Virus record (IMG/VR): IMGVR_UViG_3300025704_001179
Span: 1-43,230 of that record
Reading direction: 5' to 3' (one strand)
Origin: a virus
DNA: 43,230 bases
Below, piece after piece: positions 24,035 to 30,729 of the stretch. The first letter of the stretch is position 1, and every line of letters begins with the position of its first letter. Below the pieces are notes generated by a model. The model was not told where the DNA came from. It saw nothing but the letters and a program-made list of their open reading frames with translations, and ran no database searches. The position numbers and the translations under genes were made by a program.

Positions 24035-25195
24035 ATCCCTCGCTTATCATTATACAAACCGGAACGCGGCAATGATTATCACTTTTTGGATCGACAGATT
24101 CAAGAGATGTTTACTGTCGGCGGTACAGATATTAATATCCACAAGTTCCTTGGTGCAGAAAATCCCGCTGTCGGCGAAGGAACTGCTGACCAGCCGACAT
24201 ACGATGCTGTAAAAGAAACCAACATACAAGACTTACTGTTCTTAGAAAATAGAGACAGAAAGTATGATCCCGACGTTTACAATATTCGCGGCATTTATAA
24301 TGTCCAGGATATAGACTTTGATCTTAGTGCGTTTGGACTATTTTTAAGTAATGATACACTTATGTTAACTATACATATTAATAGTTCAGTTAAAACTCTA
24401 GGTAGAAAAATTATGTCAGGTGATGTAATTGAACTGCCACATCTAAAAGATGAATATGCTCTTAATGATTACAGTTTCGCACTCAAAAGATTTTATGTTG
24501 TAGAAGATGTAAATCGTGCAGCAGAAGGATTTAGTCAAACTTGGTATCCGCATTTATATCGCTTAAAATTAAAGCAAATTTATGATGGTCAAGAATACGC
24601 AGAAATATTAGACTTACCTGCAGAAGAAGGAAGTGACAATACTCTACGTGATTTATTATCAACATATGAAAAAGAAATGCAGATTTCTAATGCTGTGGTT
24701 GCACAAGCAGAAGCTGATGCTCCTAAAAGCGGATATGACATTAGTCACTATTATACAGTAAGTACAAATGACGACGGCAGTGTTGCACTACAAACAGCAG
24801 ACGACACTGACATTGAAGCAAGTAATATAGACAGAACTACAGACGAAGTTACAAGTAGACCAGAACGTGAAGGATATACAGGTTACTTAGTTGGTACTGG
24901 TGATGCTGCTCCTAATGGGGCGCCGTTTGGTTTTGGTATAGGGTTTCCTACTAACAATGAAGAAGGTGATTATTTCTTACGTACAGACTTTTTACCAAAT
25001 AGAATGTTTAGATATGATGGAACAAGGTGGGTTAAAGTGCAGGATGATATTAGAATGTCTCTAAGCAACACGCTTGAAAGACAAACATATAAAACTACAT
25101 TTATTAATAATAATAAAACTAGTCAAATCGACGGCGAAACTGTTCAAGAAAGACAGAGTTTGTCTAAAGCACTTCGTCCAAAGGCAGATAATTAA
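24035..25195 (+). CDS. gp14: Neck protein gp14-like
   Basis: 386 residues if read from 24035 (T4 gp14 is 256). Residues 1-21 would be xPRLSLYKPERGNDYHFLDR, coding-like and in frame, and AGGAG ends 7 nt before the first codon. But that codon is ATC, not ATG. The first conventional start in frame is the TTG at 24086 (369 residues), which has no ribosome site. Core landmarks are FTVGGTDINIHKFLGAENPA, then TNIQDLLFLENRDRKYDPDV, HINSSVKTLGRKIMSGDVIE and WYPHLYRLKLKQIYD, which match gp14. A C-terminal insert with EEGDYFLRTDFLPNRMFRYD and GTRWVKV is a decoration unit shared with gp18. The stop overlaps the gp15 start. Confidence 0.7.
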   Translation: MPRLSLYKPERGNDYHFLDRQIQEMFTVGGTDINIHKFLGAENPAVGEGTADQPTYDAVKETNIQDLLFLENRDRKYDPDVYNIRGIYNVQDIDFDLSAFGLFLSNDTLMLTIHINSSVKTLGRKIMSGDVIELPHLKDEYALNDYSFALKRFYVVEDVNRAAEGFSQTWYPHLYRLKLKQIYDGQEYAEILDLPAEEGSDNTLRDLLSTYEKEMQISNAVVAQAEADAPKSGYDISHYYTVSTNDDGSVALQTADDTDIEASNIDRTTDEVTSRPEREGYTGYLVGTGDAAPNGAPFGFGIGFPTNNEEGDYFLRTDFLPNRMFRYDGTRWVKVQDDIRMSLSNTLERQTYKTTFINNNKTSQIDGETVQERQSLSKALRPKADN

Positions 25196-26607
25196 TGCAA
25201 CATTTTTACGACGGACAAATAAGAAGATATCTTACGCAAATGATGCGCATACTAGCAAACTTTCCTGTACAAGACGGAAAAGGTGTGCAAAAAGATGTTC
25301 CAGTTACTTACGGCGATTTAACACGCCAAGTTGCTAATATTATTAGAGAAAACAGTGAAAACAAATTACCTAGTGCGCCGCGAATTGCTGTGTACTTAAC
25401 TGGACTAGAACTAGACAAAGATAGACTAACAGATTCAACATATACTCGCAAAACTAATATTAGAGAACGTGCATATGATAGCGAAGCAGGAGAATACTTA
25501 AACACACAAGGTAAGAATTATACAGTTGAACGTTTAATACCAACTCCATACATGATGCGCATTAATGCAGATATCTGGACAAGCAATACAGATCAAAAAT
25601 TACAATTGCTAGAACAAATATTAGTATTGTTTAATCCTAGCTTAGAAATGCAAACTACCGACAACTTTATTGACTGGACAAGTATCAGTGTTGTTAATTT
25701 AGAAAATGTACAATGGTCAAACAGAAGTGTACCTGTTGGTGTAGACAGTGAAATAGATATTTGTACTATGACATTTAGTATTCCTATCTATATCAGTCCA
25801 CCTACTAAAGTACGAAAAATGGGAGTAATTACTAATATTATTACAAGCATGTTTGACGAAACACTGGGTGATATTGAAAGTGGAGTTAGTGCTCCAGTGC
25901 TTAATGCATACGACGATTCGCCAAGAGCAGGAATTACAGAAAACGAATTTGGTAGAAAAGCTATATCCGACACTGCTGCTGAAATGGCAAATGTCAACTA
26001 CAATACATACGGTGCATTTGTAAGTGGCAACAATGCGCAATTATTTTCCAATGGTATTGTTGGTAATAAGAATTGGAGAGAAATTTTTGAAGCGTTGCCG
26101 GGCACATATGCTGCTGATGTAAGTCGTATATATTTCACTAGTCAAGATAATTCTAAAACTGTTACAGGAACGTTTACACTAAGTCCGTTTGATGAAACAA
26201 CAATATTAATAAACTGGGACACAGATAGTTTTCCAAGCGACACTGTAATTGCAGGACGTACAAGTATAGATTATATCATTGACCCTACTAATTACAATCC
26301 TACTCCAATTAAAACACCTGGTGTGAGACTATTGCTATTAGACGATGTTGGTAATGCAGATGCTACTGAATCACCAACAGCATGGCAAAACACAGATACT
26401 ACTGCAACCGTTGCAAGTGCAAATGATATTATCGAATGGGATGGTTCTAAATGGAATACAGTATTCGATGCAAGTGCTGCTACTGATGTCACATACACTA
26501 CTAATTTAAATACAAGCGTACAGTATCGATTTAATAACGACGAATGGTTATTAAGTATCGATGGCGACTACCCTGTAGGAACTTGGCGTGTTGAACTAGC
26601 AGGATAA
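25195..26607 (+). CDS. gp15: Tail completion and sheath stabiliser gp15
   Basis: 470 residues (T4 gp15 is 272). It caps the tail tube and sheath. The N-terminus HFYDGQIRRYLTQMMRILAN and then VPVTYGDLTRQ match gp15, as do APRIAVYLTGLELDKDRLT, RLIPTPYMMRINADIWTSN, QKLQLLEQILVLFNPSLEMQ and VDSEIDICTMTFSIPIYISP (a hexameric-ring beta core). The extra 200 C-terminal residues contain NDIIEWDGSKWNTVF and NNDEWLLSIDGDYPVGTWRV, a Trp-rich decoration domain. The start ATG overlaps the gp14 stop as TAATG. Confidence 0.88.
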   Translation: MQHFYDGQIRRYLTQMMRILANFPVQDGKGVQKDVPVTYGDLTRQVANIIRENSENKLPSAPRIAVYLTGLELDKDRLTDSTYTRKTNIRERAYDSEAGEYLNTQGKNYTVERLIPTPYMMRINADIWTSNTDQKLQLLEQILVLFNPSLEMQTTDNFIDWTSISVVNLENVQWSNRSVPVGVDSEIDICTMTFSIPIYISPPTKVRKMGVITNIITSMFDETLGDIESGVSAPVLNAYDDSPRAGITENEFGRKAISDTAAEMANVNYNTYGAFVSGNNAQLFSNGIVGNKNWREIFEALPGTYAADVSRIYFTSQDNSKTVTGTFTLSPFDETTILINWDTDSFPSDTVIAGRTSIDYIIDPTNYNPTPIKTPGVRLLLLDDVGNADATESPTAWQNTDTTATVASANDIIEWDGSKWNTVFDASAATDVTYTTNLNTSVQYRFNNDEWLLSIDGDYPVGTWRVELAG

Positions 26608-26655
26608 TTGTCCAAATAGCGTGTATTAAGACATACTCGTCTGCTAATTATATGT

Positions 26656-27096
26656 ATGAACAATCGTATTACATGTAGCGGTGCGCTATTTTACACACTA
26701 GATACAAATAGATTTTTATTTCTGCACAGGGCGCAAGGCAAGCGTAATAATTTGTGGGGACTCGTTGGCGGCACAAACGAAGGTGCCGAAACTCCGTGGG
26801 AAGGTTTAAAAAGAGAAATTGAGGAAGAAATTGGATTTGTTCCTGATATTAAAAAAACACTTCCTTTGGAAAGTTTTATTTCACCTGACAGTAGGTTTTA
26901 TTTTCATACATATCTTTGTGTTATTCAAGAAGAATTTATTCCTAAACTTAATAATGAACACGATGGATATGCTTGGTGCAGTTTTACTAAGTGGCCAAAA
27001 CCGTTGCACCACGGCTTGCGCAACACACTTCAAAGTAAAATTAATCTTACTAAGCTAGATACTGTATTTCAAACTATAAATCTTCTTGACAAATAA
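26656..27096 (+). CDS. Nudix hydrolase
   Basis: 146 residues. The Nudix box is at residues 39-61: GTNEGAETPWEGLKREIEEE then IGF, fitting G-x5-E-x7-R-E-U-x-E-E-x-G-U, with the metal-binding glutamates intact. ITCSGALFYTLDTNRFLFLH is the usual first strand pair. Phage Nudix enzymes clean up nucleotide diphosphate derivatives, including nucleotide sugars, which suits the heptose genes that follow. It may be the first gene of the plus-strand sugar operon. The 48 nt upstream show only a weak AT-rich promoter-like stretch. Confidence 0.85.
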   Translation: MNNRITCSGALFYTLDTNRFLFLHRAQGKRNNLWGLVGGTNEGAETPWEGLKREIEEEIGFVPDIKKTLPLESFISPDSRFYFHTYLCVIQEEFIPKLNNEHDGYAWCSFTKWPKPLHHGLRNTLQSKINLTKLDTVFQTINLLDK

Positions 27097-27114
27097 CTCA
27101 AAAGAAAGTATAAT
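27086..27114 (+). promoter_or_regulatory. Perfect sigma70-type promoter of hldE
   Basis: TTGACA (27086-27091) and TATAAT (27109-27114) with a 17-bp spacer: a full consensus match in spacing and both hexamers. It lies at the end of the Nudix gene. The hldE ATG at 27121 is 6 nt after the -10 box, so the transcript probably begins at the start codon (leaderless). Confidence 0.75.
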
Positions 27115-27120
27115 AGCGTT

Positions 27121-28257
27121 ATGAAAGTATTAATTATTGGCGACATAATAATCGACAAATATATCTATGGAACAAGCACACGTTTAAGTCCTGAGGCTCC
27201 TGTGCCTGTAGTAGCACAAAAACATGTTGTAGAAACTACAGGCGGCGCAGGGCTTGTTTACGAAAACTTAAAAAGTCTCGGTGTTGATGTTGAGCTGTTT
27301 GAGTATGCATCTAAAAAATGTGTAAAGACTCGTGTTATGTGTGACGGACATTATGTTACACGCATAGACGACGATCATTATGCAGACGGCGTTGAAGTTT
27401 GCAACACAATTCTTCGCAACGACTTTAGCAAATACGAGTATGTAATACTAAGCGATTACAACAAAGGTGTATTAGACGAGTCTATTAAGATTATCGAACA
27501 TCTTAATAAATTTGGATGCCGTGTAATTGTTGATCCTAAGTCACATGCAGAAAACTACGAAGGTGCATGGTTAGTTAAACCCAACGAAAAGGAATTTCAA
27601 GAATACTTCCTTAATTGGCACGGTAATATTATTACAACAAGAGCAGGCAAAAGTGTTGTTGCTAAGATCGACAATGAAGTTTACGAAGTAGATGTTGACA
27701 CTGTTGAAGTTAGTGATGTAACTGGTGCTGGAGACTGTTTCCTAGCTGCATTTGTTTATGCCCTTACAAAAGATTATGATTACAAAAAAGCAATTGAACT
27801 AGCAGTTAAAGGCTCACGCGAAAGTGTTCAGCACACGGGCACGTATACGCTTGCTGTAAGCGACTTGGAAGAAAGAGTAGTGTTTACTAACGGAGTGTTT
27901 GATATACTGCACAAGGGTCATTTTGAGCTCTTAGCAGAAGCACGTACACTGGGTGATAAACTAATTGTAGGCATTAACAGCGATGCTAGTGTAAAGCGTC
28001 TTAAAGGCGAAACTAGACCTATTAACAACCAAATGAAACGTATCAGTCAATTAGAAATATTGTCGTGGGTAGATCAAGTAATCGTGTTTCACGAAGATAC
28101 ACCTTACGAATTAATTAAGGAATTAAAACCGCATGTTATTGTTAAAGGCGGCGACTATACAGTAGAACAAGTTGTTGGACACGACTTAGCAGATGTACAT
28201 CTAGTACAAACTGTAGAAGGTTATTCAACAACTGGCATTATAGAAGCAAGTAAATAA
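27121..28257 (+). CDS. hldE: HldE-like heptose-7-phosphate kinase / ADP-heptose synthase, shortened
   Basis: 378 residues (E. coli HldE is 477). It should phosphorylate D-glycero-D-manno-heptose 7-phosphate at C1 and later attach AMP. The kinase domain (about 1-245) has TRLSPEAPVPVV and the PfkB signature DVTGAGDCFLAAF near 199. The transferase domain (about 250-378) has FTNGVFDILHKGHFELLAEA with HxGH at 264-267, then VGINSDASVKRLKGETRPIN and VKGGDYT, ending in STTGIIEASK. These match HldE closely. The kinase domain is short: a roughly 30-residue stretch before KKCVKTRVM and another of about 20 near residue 180 are absent, and GGAANVA is changed to GGAGLVY. Kinase activity is therefore less certain than transferase activity. 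Confidence 0.88.
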   Translation: MKVLIIGDIIIDKYIYGTSTRLSPEAPVPVVAQKHVVETTGGAGLVYENLKSLGVDVELFEYASKKCVKTRVMCDGHYVTRIDDDHYADGVEVCNTILRNDFSKYEYVILSDYNKGVLDESIKIIEHLNKFGCRVIVDPKSHAENYEGAWLVKPNEKEFQEYFLNWHGNIITTRAGKSVVAKIDNEVYEVDVDTVEVSDVTGAGDCFLAAFVYALTKDYDYKKAIELAVKGSRESVQHTGTYTLAVSDLEERVVFTNGVFDILHKGHFELLAEARTLGDKLIVGINSDASVKRLKGETRPINNQMKRISQLEILSWVDQVIVFHEDTPYELIKELKPHVIVKGGDYTVEQVVGHDLADVHLVQTVEGYSTTGIIEASK

Positions 28258-28281
28258 GAGAATTATGGAGAATTTTAATAA

Positions 28282-28911
28282 ATGACCAATGATGTATTTG
28301 TATTTGATGACATTGTGCCAGAGTGGTTATATGAGTCTATTAAAAAAAATATTTTATCAATACCAGTAACGTGCCAACATCATGGCATTGGACCTGATGT
28401 AGGTCACTCTTTTTTTAGTAAAATATGGCCGTTATTTGGATTACACGAAATTCCGTGGGAATACAAAGCAACATTTGCTGCACTTAATGATTCTAGAAAT
28501 AAATTGAGCAAAGAAGACGAAGTATTGCCATTGCACTTAATTCAGTGTCAACTTAATCTAACTACAAAAACCTTAGTAGGAGGAGTACATGCAGATATGG
28601 GGCCTCCGGCATGGACCATGGTGCATCTTATTTCTGGTGACACTGGCATGGACTTCTGGACTGATTATCCCGATAACGGTGGCAGAAAAATATGCGAAGT
28701 AGATTATAAAGATAACCGTTGTATCATATTTCCAAGTGATATATGGCATCGAGGAATTCCCACAATTGATGTCGAGCCTCGTATAACTTTGGGTTATATA
28801 TTTGGTGGGCCGCCGCAGAGCCAGCACGAACACGATAACAATATAATAAGTCCTATATTTAAAAAAGATTGGAGTAACAAATTAATGAAAACAGCTGAGA
28901 GAAACAAATGA
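28282..28911 (+). CDS. 2OG-Fe(II) oxygenase-like protein
   Basis: 209 residues. The iron triad is visible as H103-x-D105 in GGVHADMGPPAW and H156 in SDIWHRGIP, with R167 in EPRITLGYIF as the 2-oxoglutarate contact. These sit on a double-stranded beta-helix layout. Phages carry many such oxygenases, and their targets include sugars, proteins and bases. It is sandwiched between hldE and hldD, with GGAG upstream and a 4-nt ATGA overlap with hldD, so a role in heptose or glycan oxidation is plausible but not proven. Confidence 0.75.
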   Translation: MTNDVFVFDDIVPEWLYESIKKNILSIPVTCQHHGIGPDVGHSFFSKIWPLFGLHEIPWEYKATFAALNDSRNKLSKEDEVLPLHLIQCQLNLTTKTLVGGVHADMGPPAWTMVHLISGDTGMDFWTDYPDNGGRKICEVDYKDNRCIIFPSDIWHRGIPTIDVEPRITLGYIFGGPPQSQHEHDNNIISPIFKKDWSNKLMKTAERNK

Positions 28912-29732
28912 AAATATTAGTTACTGGACATAAAGGATTTATTGGATCGAACATTGCATTATATTTGCAATCGCAAGGACACGATGTAGAAGGTTGGGAG
29001 TGGGAACCTGGTATTATTCCCAGTACAGAGGATTACGACTGGTGTATACATACAGGTGCTATTAGTAGTACAACATATACGGATGTAAATCAGATACTAG
29101 AACAAAACTTTGAGTTTACTGTAAGATTAGCACAAGTGTGTGAAAACTTTGGTACTAATTTACAATACGCTAGTAGTGCTAGTGTTTATGGACCCACTGA
29201 ACACTTTACAGAAAATGGTCCATTGCTCCCGCAAAGTCCTTATGCTTGGAGTAAGTACCTGTTTGATAGATTTTTAGGTCAATTTCAAGACGAGTTTGAA
29301 ATTATTATTCAAGGATTCCGTTACTTTAATGTTTATGGACAAGGCGAAGAACACAAAGAAGATCAAGCAAGTCCAGTAAGTAAATTCACACATCAAGCAA
29401 AAGATTTAGGGGTTGTGACATTATTTGAAGACAGTGAAAAATATCTAAGAGATTTCGTATGTGTCGACGATATATGCAAACTACATGAAAAAATGTTCGA
29501 AGTGACTCAATCGGGAATTTTTAACGTGGGCACAGGTGTTCCTGTAAGTTTTGATACTGTTGGCAGAACAATTGCTAAAAAGTACAATTCAGATATTAGG
29601 TATATTCCTATGCCAGAAAATATTAAGTCGCAATATCAAAAGTATACCTGCGCAAACTTAACTAATTTAAATAGTGTAGTAGATATGCAATGGACAAATG
29701 TAGAGGATTATATAAATGCAAGAACCAACTAG
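28908..29732 (+). CDS. hldD: HldD-like ADP-heptose 6-epimerase
   Basis: 274 residues (E. coli HldD is 310). It should convert ADP-D-glycero-D-manno-heptose to the L-glycero form. NAD(P) binding is at GHKGFIGSN near residues 7-15. The HldD-specific motif CIHTGAISSTTYTDVNQILE is present. The SDR triad has YASSASVYG (Ser) and YAWSKYLFD (Tyr112-x3-Lys116). GFRYFNVYGQGEEHKEDQAS is almost the diagnostic HldD segment, and RDFVCVDDICKLHE, then SGIFNVGTGVP, follow. It overlaps the oxygenase by 4 nt and the cupin by 17 nt. Confidence 0.88.
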   Translation: MKILVTGHKGFIGSNIALYLQSQGHDVEGWEWEPGIIPSTEDYDWCIHTGAISSTTYTDVNQILEQNFEFTVRLAQVCENFGTNLQYASSASVYGPTEHFTENGPLLPQSPYAWSKYLFDRFLGQFQDEFEIIIQGFRYFNVYGQGEEHKEDQASPVSKFTHQAKDLGVVTLFEDSEKYLRDFVCVDDICKLHEKMFEVTQSGIFNVGTGVPVSFDTVGRTIAKKYNSDIRYIPMPENIKSQYQKYTCANLTNLNSVVDMQWTNVEDYINARTN

Positions 29733-30108
29733 ATTACAAGGCGTAGTACCCAAAGGTTGGGGATACGAACTTATTTGGGCCACTAACGATAAGTATTGTG
29801 GTAAAATTATGTTTTTTGAAAAGGAAGGCGCCCAATTCAGCATGCACTTTCACCGAGAAAAGGACGAAACATGGTTTGTAAACACAGGTAAATTCAAAGT
29901 ACAATGGATTGACACTGATACTGCTGGGCTATATGAAAAAGAATTAAATGAGGGTGATGTTTGGCATAATCCTCCGCTACAGCCACATAGGTTGATTTGT
30001 CTACAAGGCAGTTCTAGCATTACCGAAGTTAGCACAGCTGATAGTGTAGAGGACAATTACAGAGTTGCTCCAGGTGACAGTCAACGGTCAAAGGAAAAAA
30101 ATGGCTAG
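29716..30108 (+). CDS. Cupin, sugar-phosphate isomerase-like
   Basis: 130 residues, a single cupin domain. Metal-site motifs are FSMHFHREKDETWFV (His-x-His and Glu) and GDVWHNPPLQPHRLI (second His). It resembles the C-terminal cupin of mannose-6-phosphate isomerase type II and the cupin fused to the nucleotidyltransferase at 3123-3896. A role in isomerising or binding a sugar phosphate of the heptose pathway is inferred from the operon, as it overlaps both hldD and gmhB. Confidence 0.7.
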   Translation: MQEPTRLQGVVPKGWGYELIWATNDKYCGKIMFFEKEGAQFSMHFHREKDETWFVNTGKFKVQWIDTDTAGLYEKELNEGDVWHNPPLQPHRLICLQGSSSITEVSTADSVEDNYRVAPGDSQRSKEKNG

Positions 30109-30721
30109 GAGTGTATTAGACAATGCGTTTGTAAACAATACTAATCAAATTAATGATAGTAGCATTTACAACAAACCGGTAATAGGCCTGGATCGAGATG
30201 GTGTATTGAATGTCGATCTTGGAACATATGTTACCACTCCTATGATGTTTGATCCTATACCGAGTAGTTTAGAAGCTGTTGCATTATTGAGGTCTAAAGG
30301 TCATAGGATAGCAGTTATTACCAATCAAGGAGGAATCGAAAAAGGCTTGATGACTCCAGCTGATGTAGATGCAGTAAATAATAGAATGCTCGAGTTACTG
30401 GGACAAGCAGGCTGTCCTAGTATTGATGCCATCTACTATAGTGCCAGTAGTCGTAAGAATGACATGTATGCTAAACCAAATATCGGAATGTTTAAGCGAT
30501 GTGAGAAAGAACATCCGTATATTAAATTTTCAAAAGGTTTTTTTGTTGGTGACAAACTTAGTGACCTAAAAGCCGCCTTCAAAATAGGTGCTAGACCTAT
30601 ACTGGTTAGAACTGGGTACGGCCTAGAAACCGAAAAACAATTAAACAAACACGCATACAAACAGATTAAAAAACAAACACTTGTGTTTGATAATCTTTGG
30701 GAGTTTGCACAAGCCCTTTAG
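30101..30721 (+). CDS. gmhB: GmhB-like heptose-1,7-bisphosphate phosphatase
   Basis: 206 residues from the ATG at 30101, preceded by AAAGGAAAAAA and overlapping the cupin stop by 8 nt. HAD motif I is GLDRDGVLNVDLG (catalytic Asp31 and Asp33), motif II is VITNQGGIEKG, and motif III/IV is GFFVGDKLSDLKAAFKIGAR. These match GmhB (E. coli 191). GmhB normally has a zinc loop with Cys and His between IYYC and the KPHPG segment; here it reads IYYSASSRKNDMYAKPNIGM, with no Cys, so this is a zinc-less form. The stop codon lies in a palindrome shared with the convergent gene. Confidence 0.82.
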   Translation: MARSVLDNAFVNNTNQINDSSIYNKPVIGLDRDGVLNVDLGTYVTTPMMFDPIPSSLEAVALLRSKGHRIAVITNQGGIEKGLMTPADVDAVNNRMLELLGQAGCPSIDAIYYSASSRKNDMYAKPNIGMFKRCEKEHPYIKFSKGFFVGDKLSDLKAAFKIGARPILVRTGYGLETEKQLNKHAYKQIKKQTLVFDNLWEFAQAL

Positions 30722-30729
30722 GCTTGTGC
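30707..30729. repeat. Palindrome spanning two convergent stop codons
   Basis: GCACAAGCC (30707-30715) CTTTA GGCTTGTGC (30721-30729): a 9-bp perfect stem with a 5-nt loop. Both proteins end in Ala-Gln-Ala from the two arms (gmhB with QAL-stop, the large virion protein with EAQA-stop). A bidirectional transcription end is likely, though neither side has a T-run. Confidence 0.6.

Noticed and set aside
26608-26655. Promoter for the Nudix gene
   Set aside because: TTAAGA and TATATG at 17 bp are too weak to support, and read-through from gp15 is equally likely.
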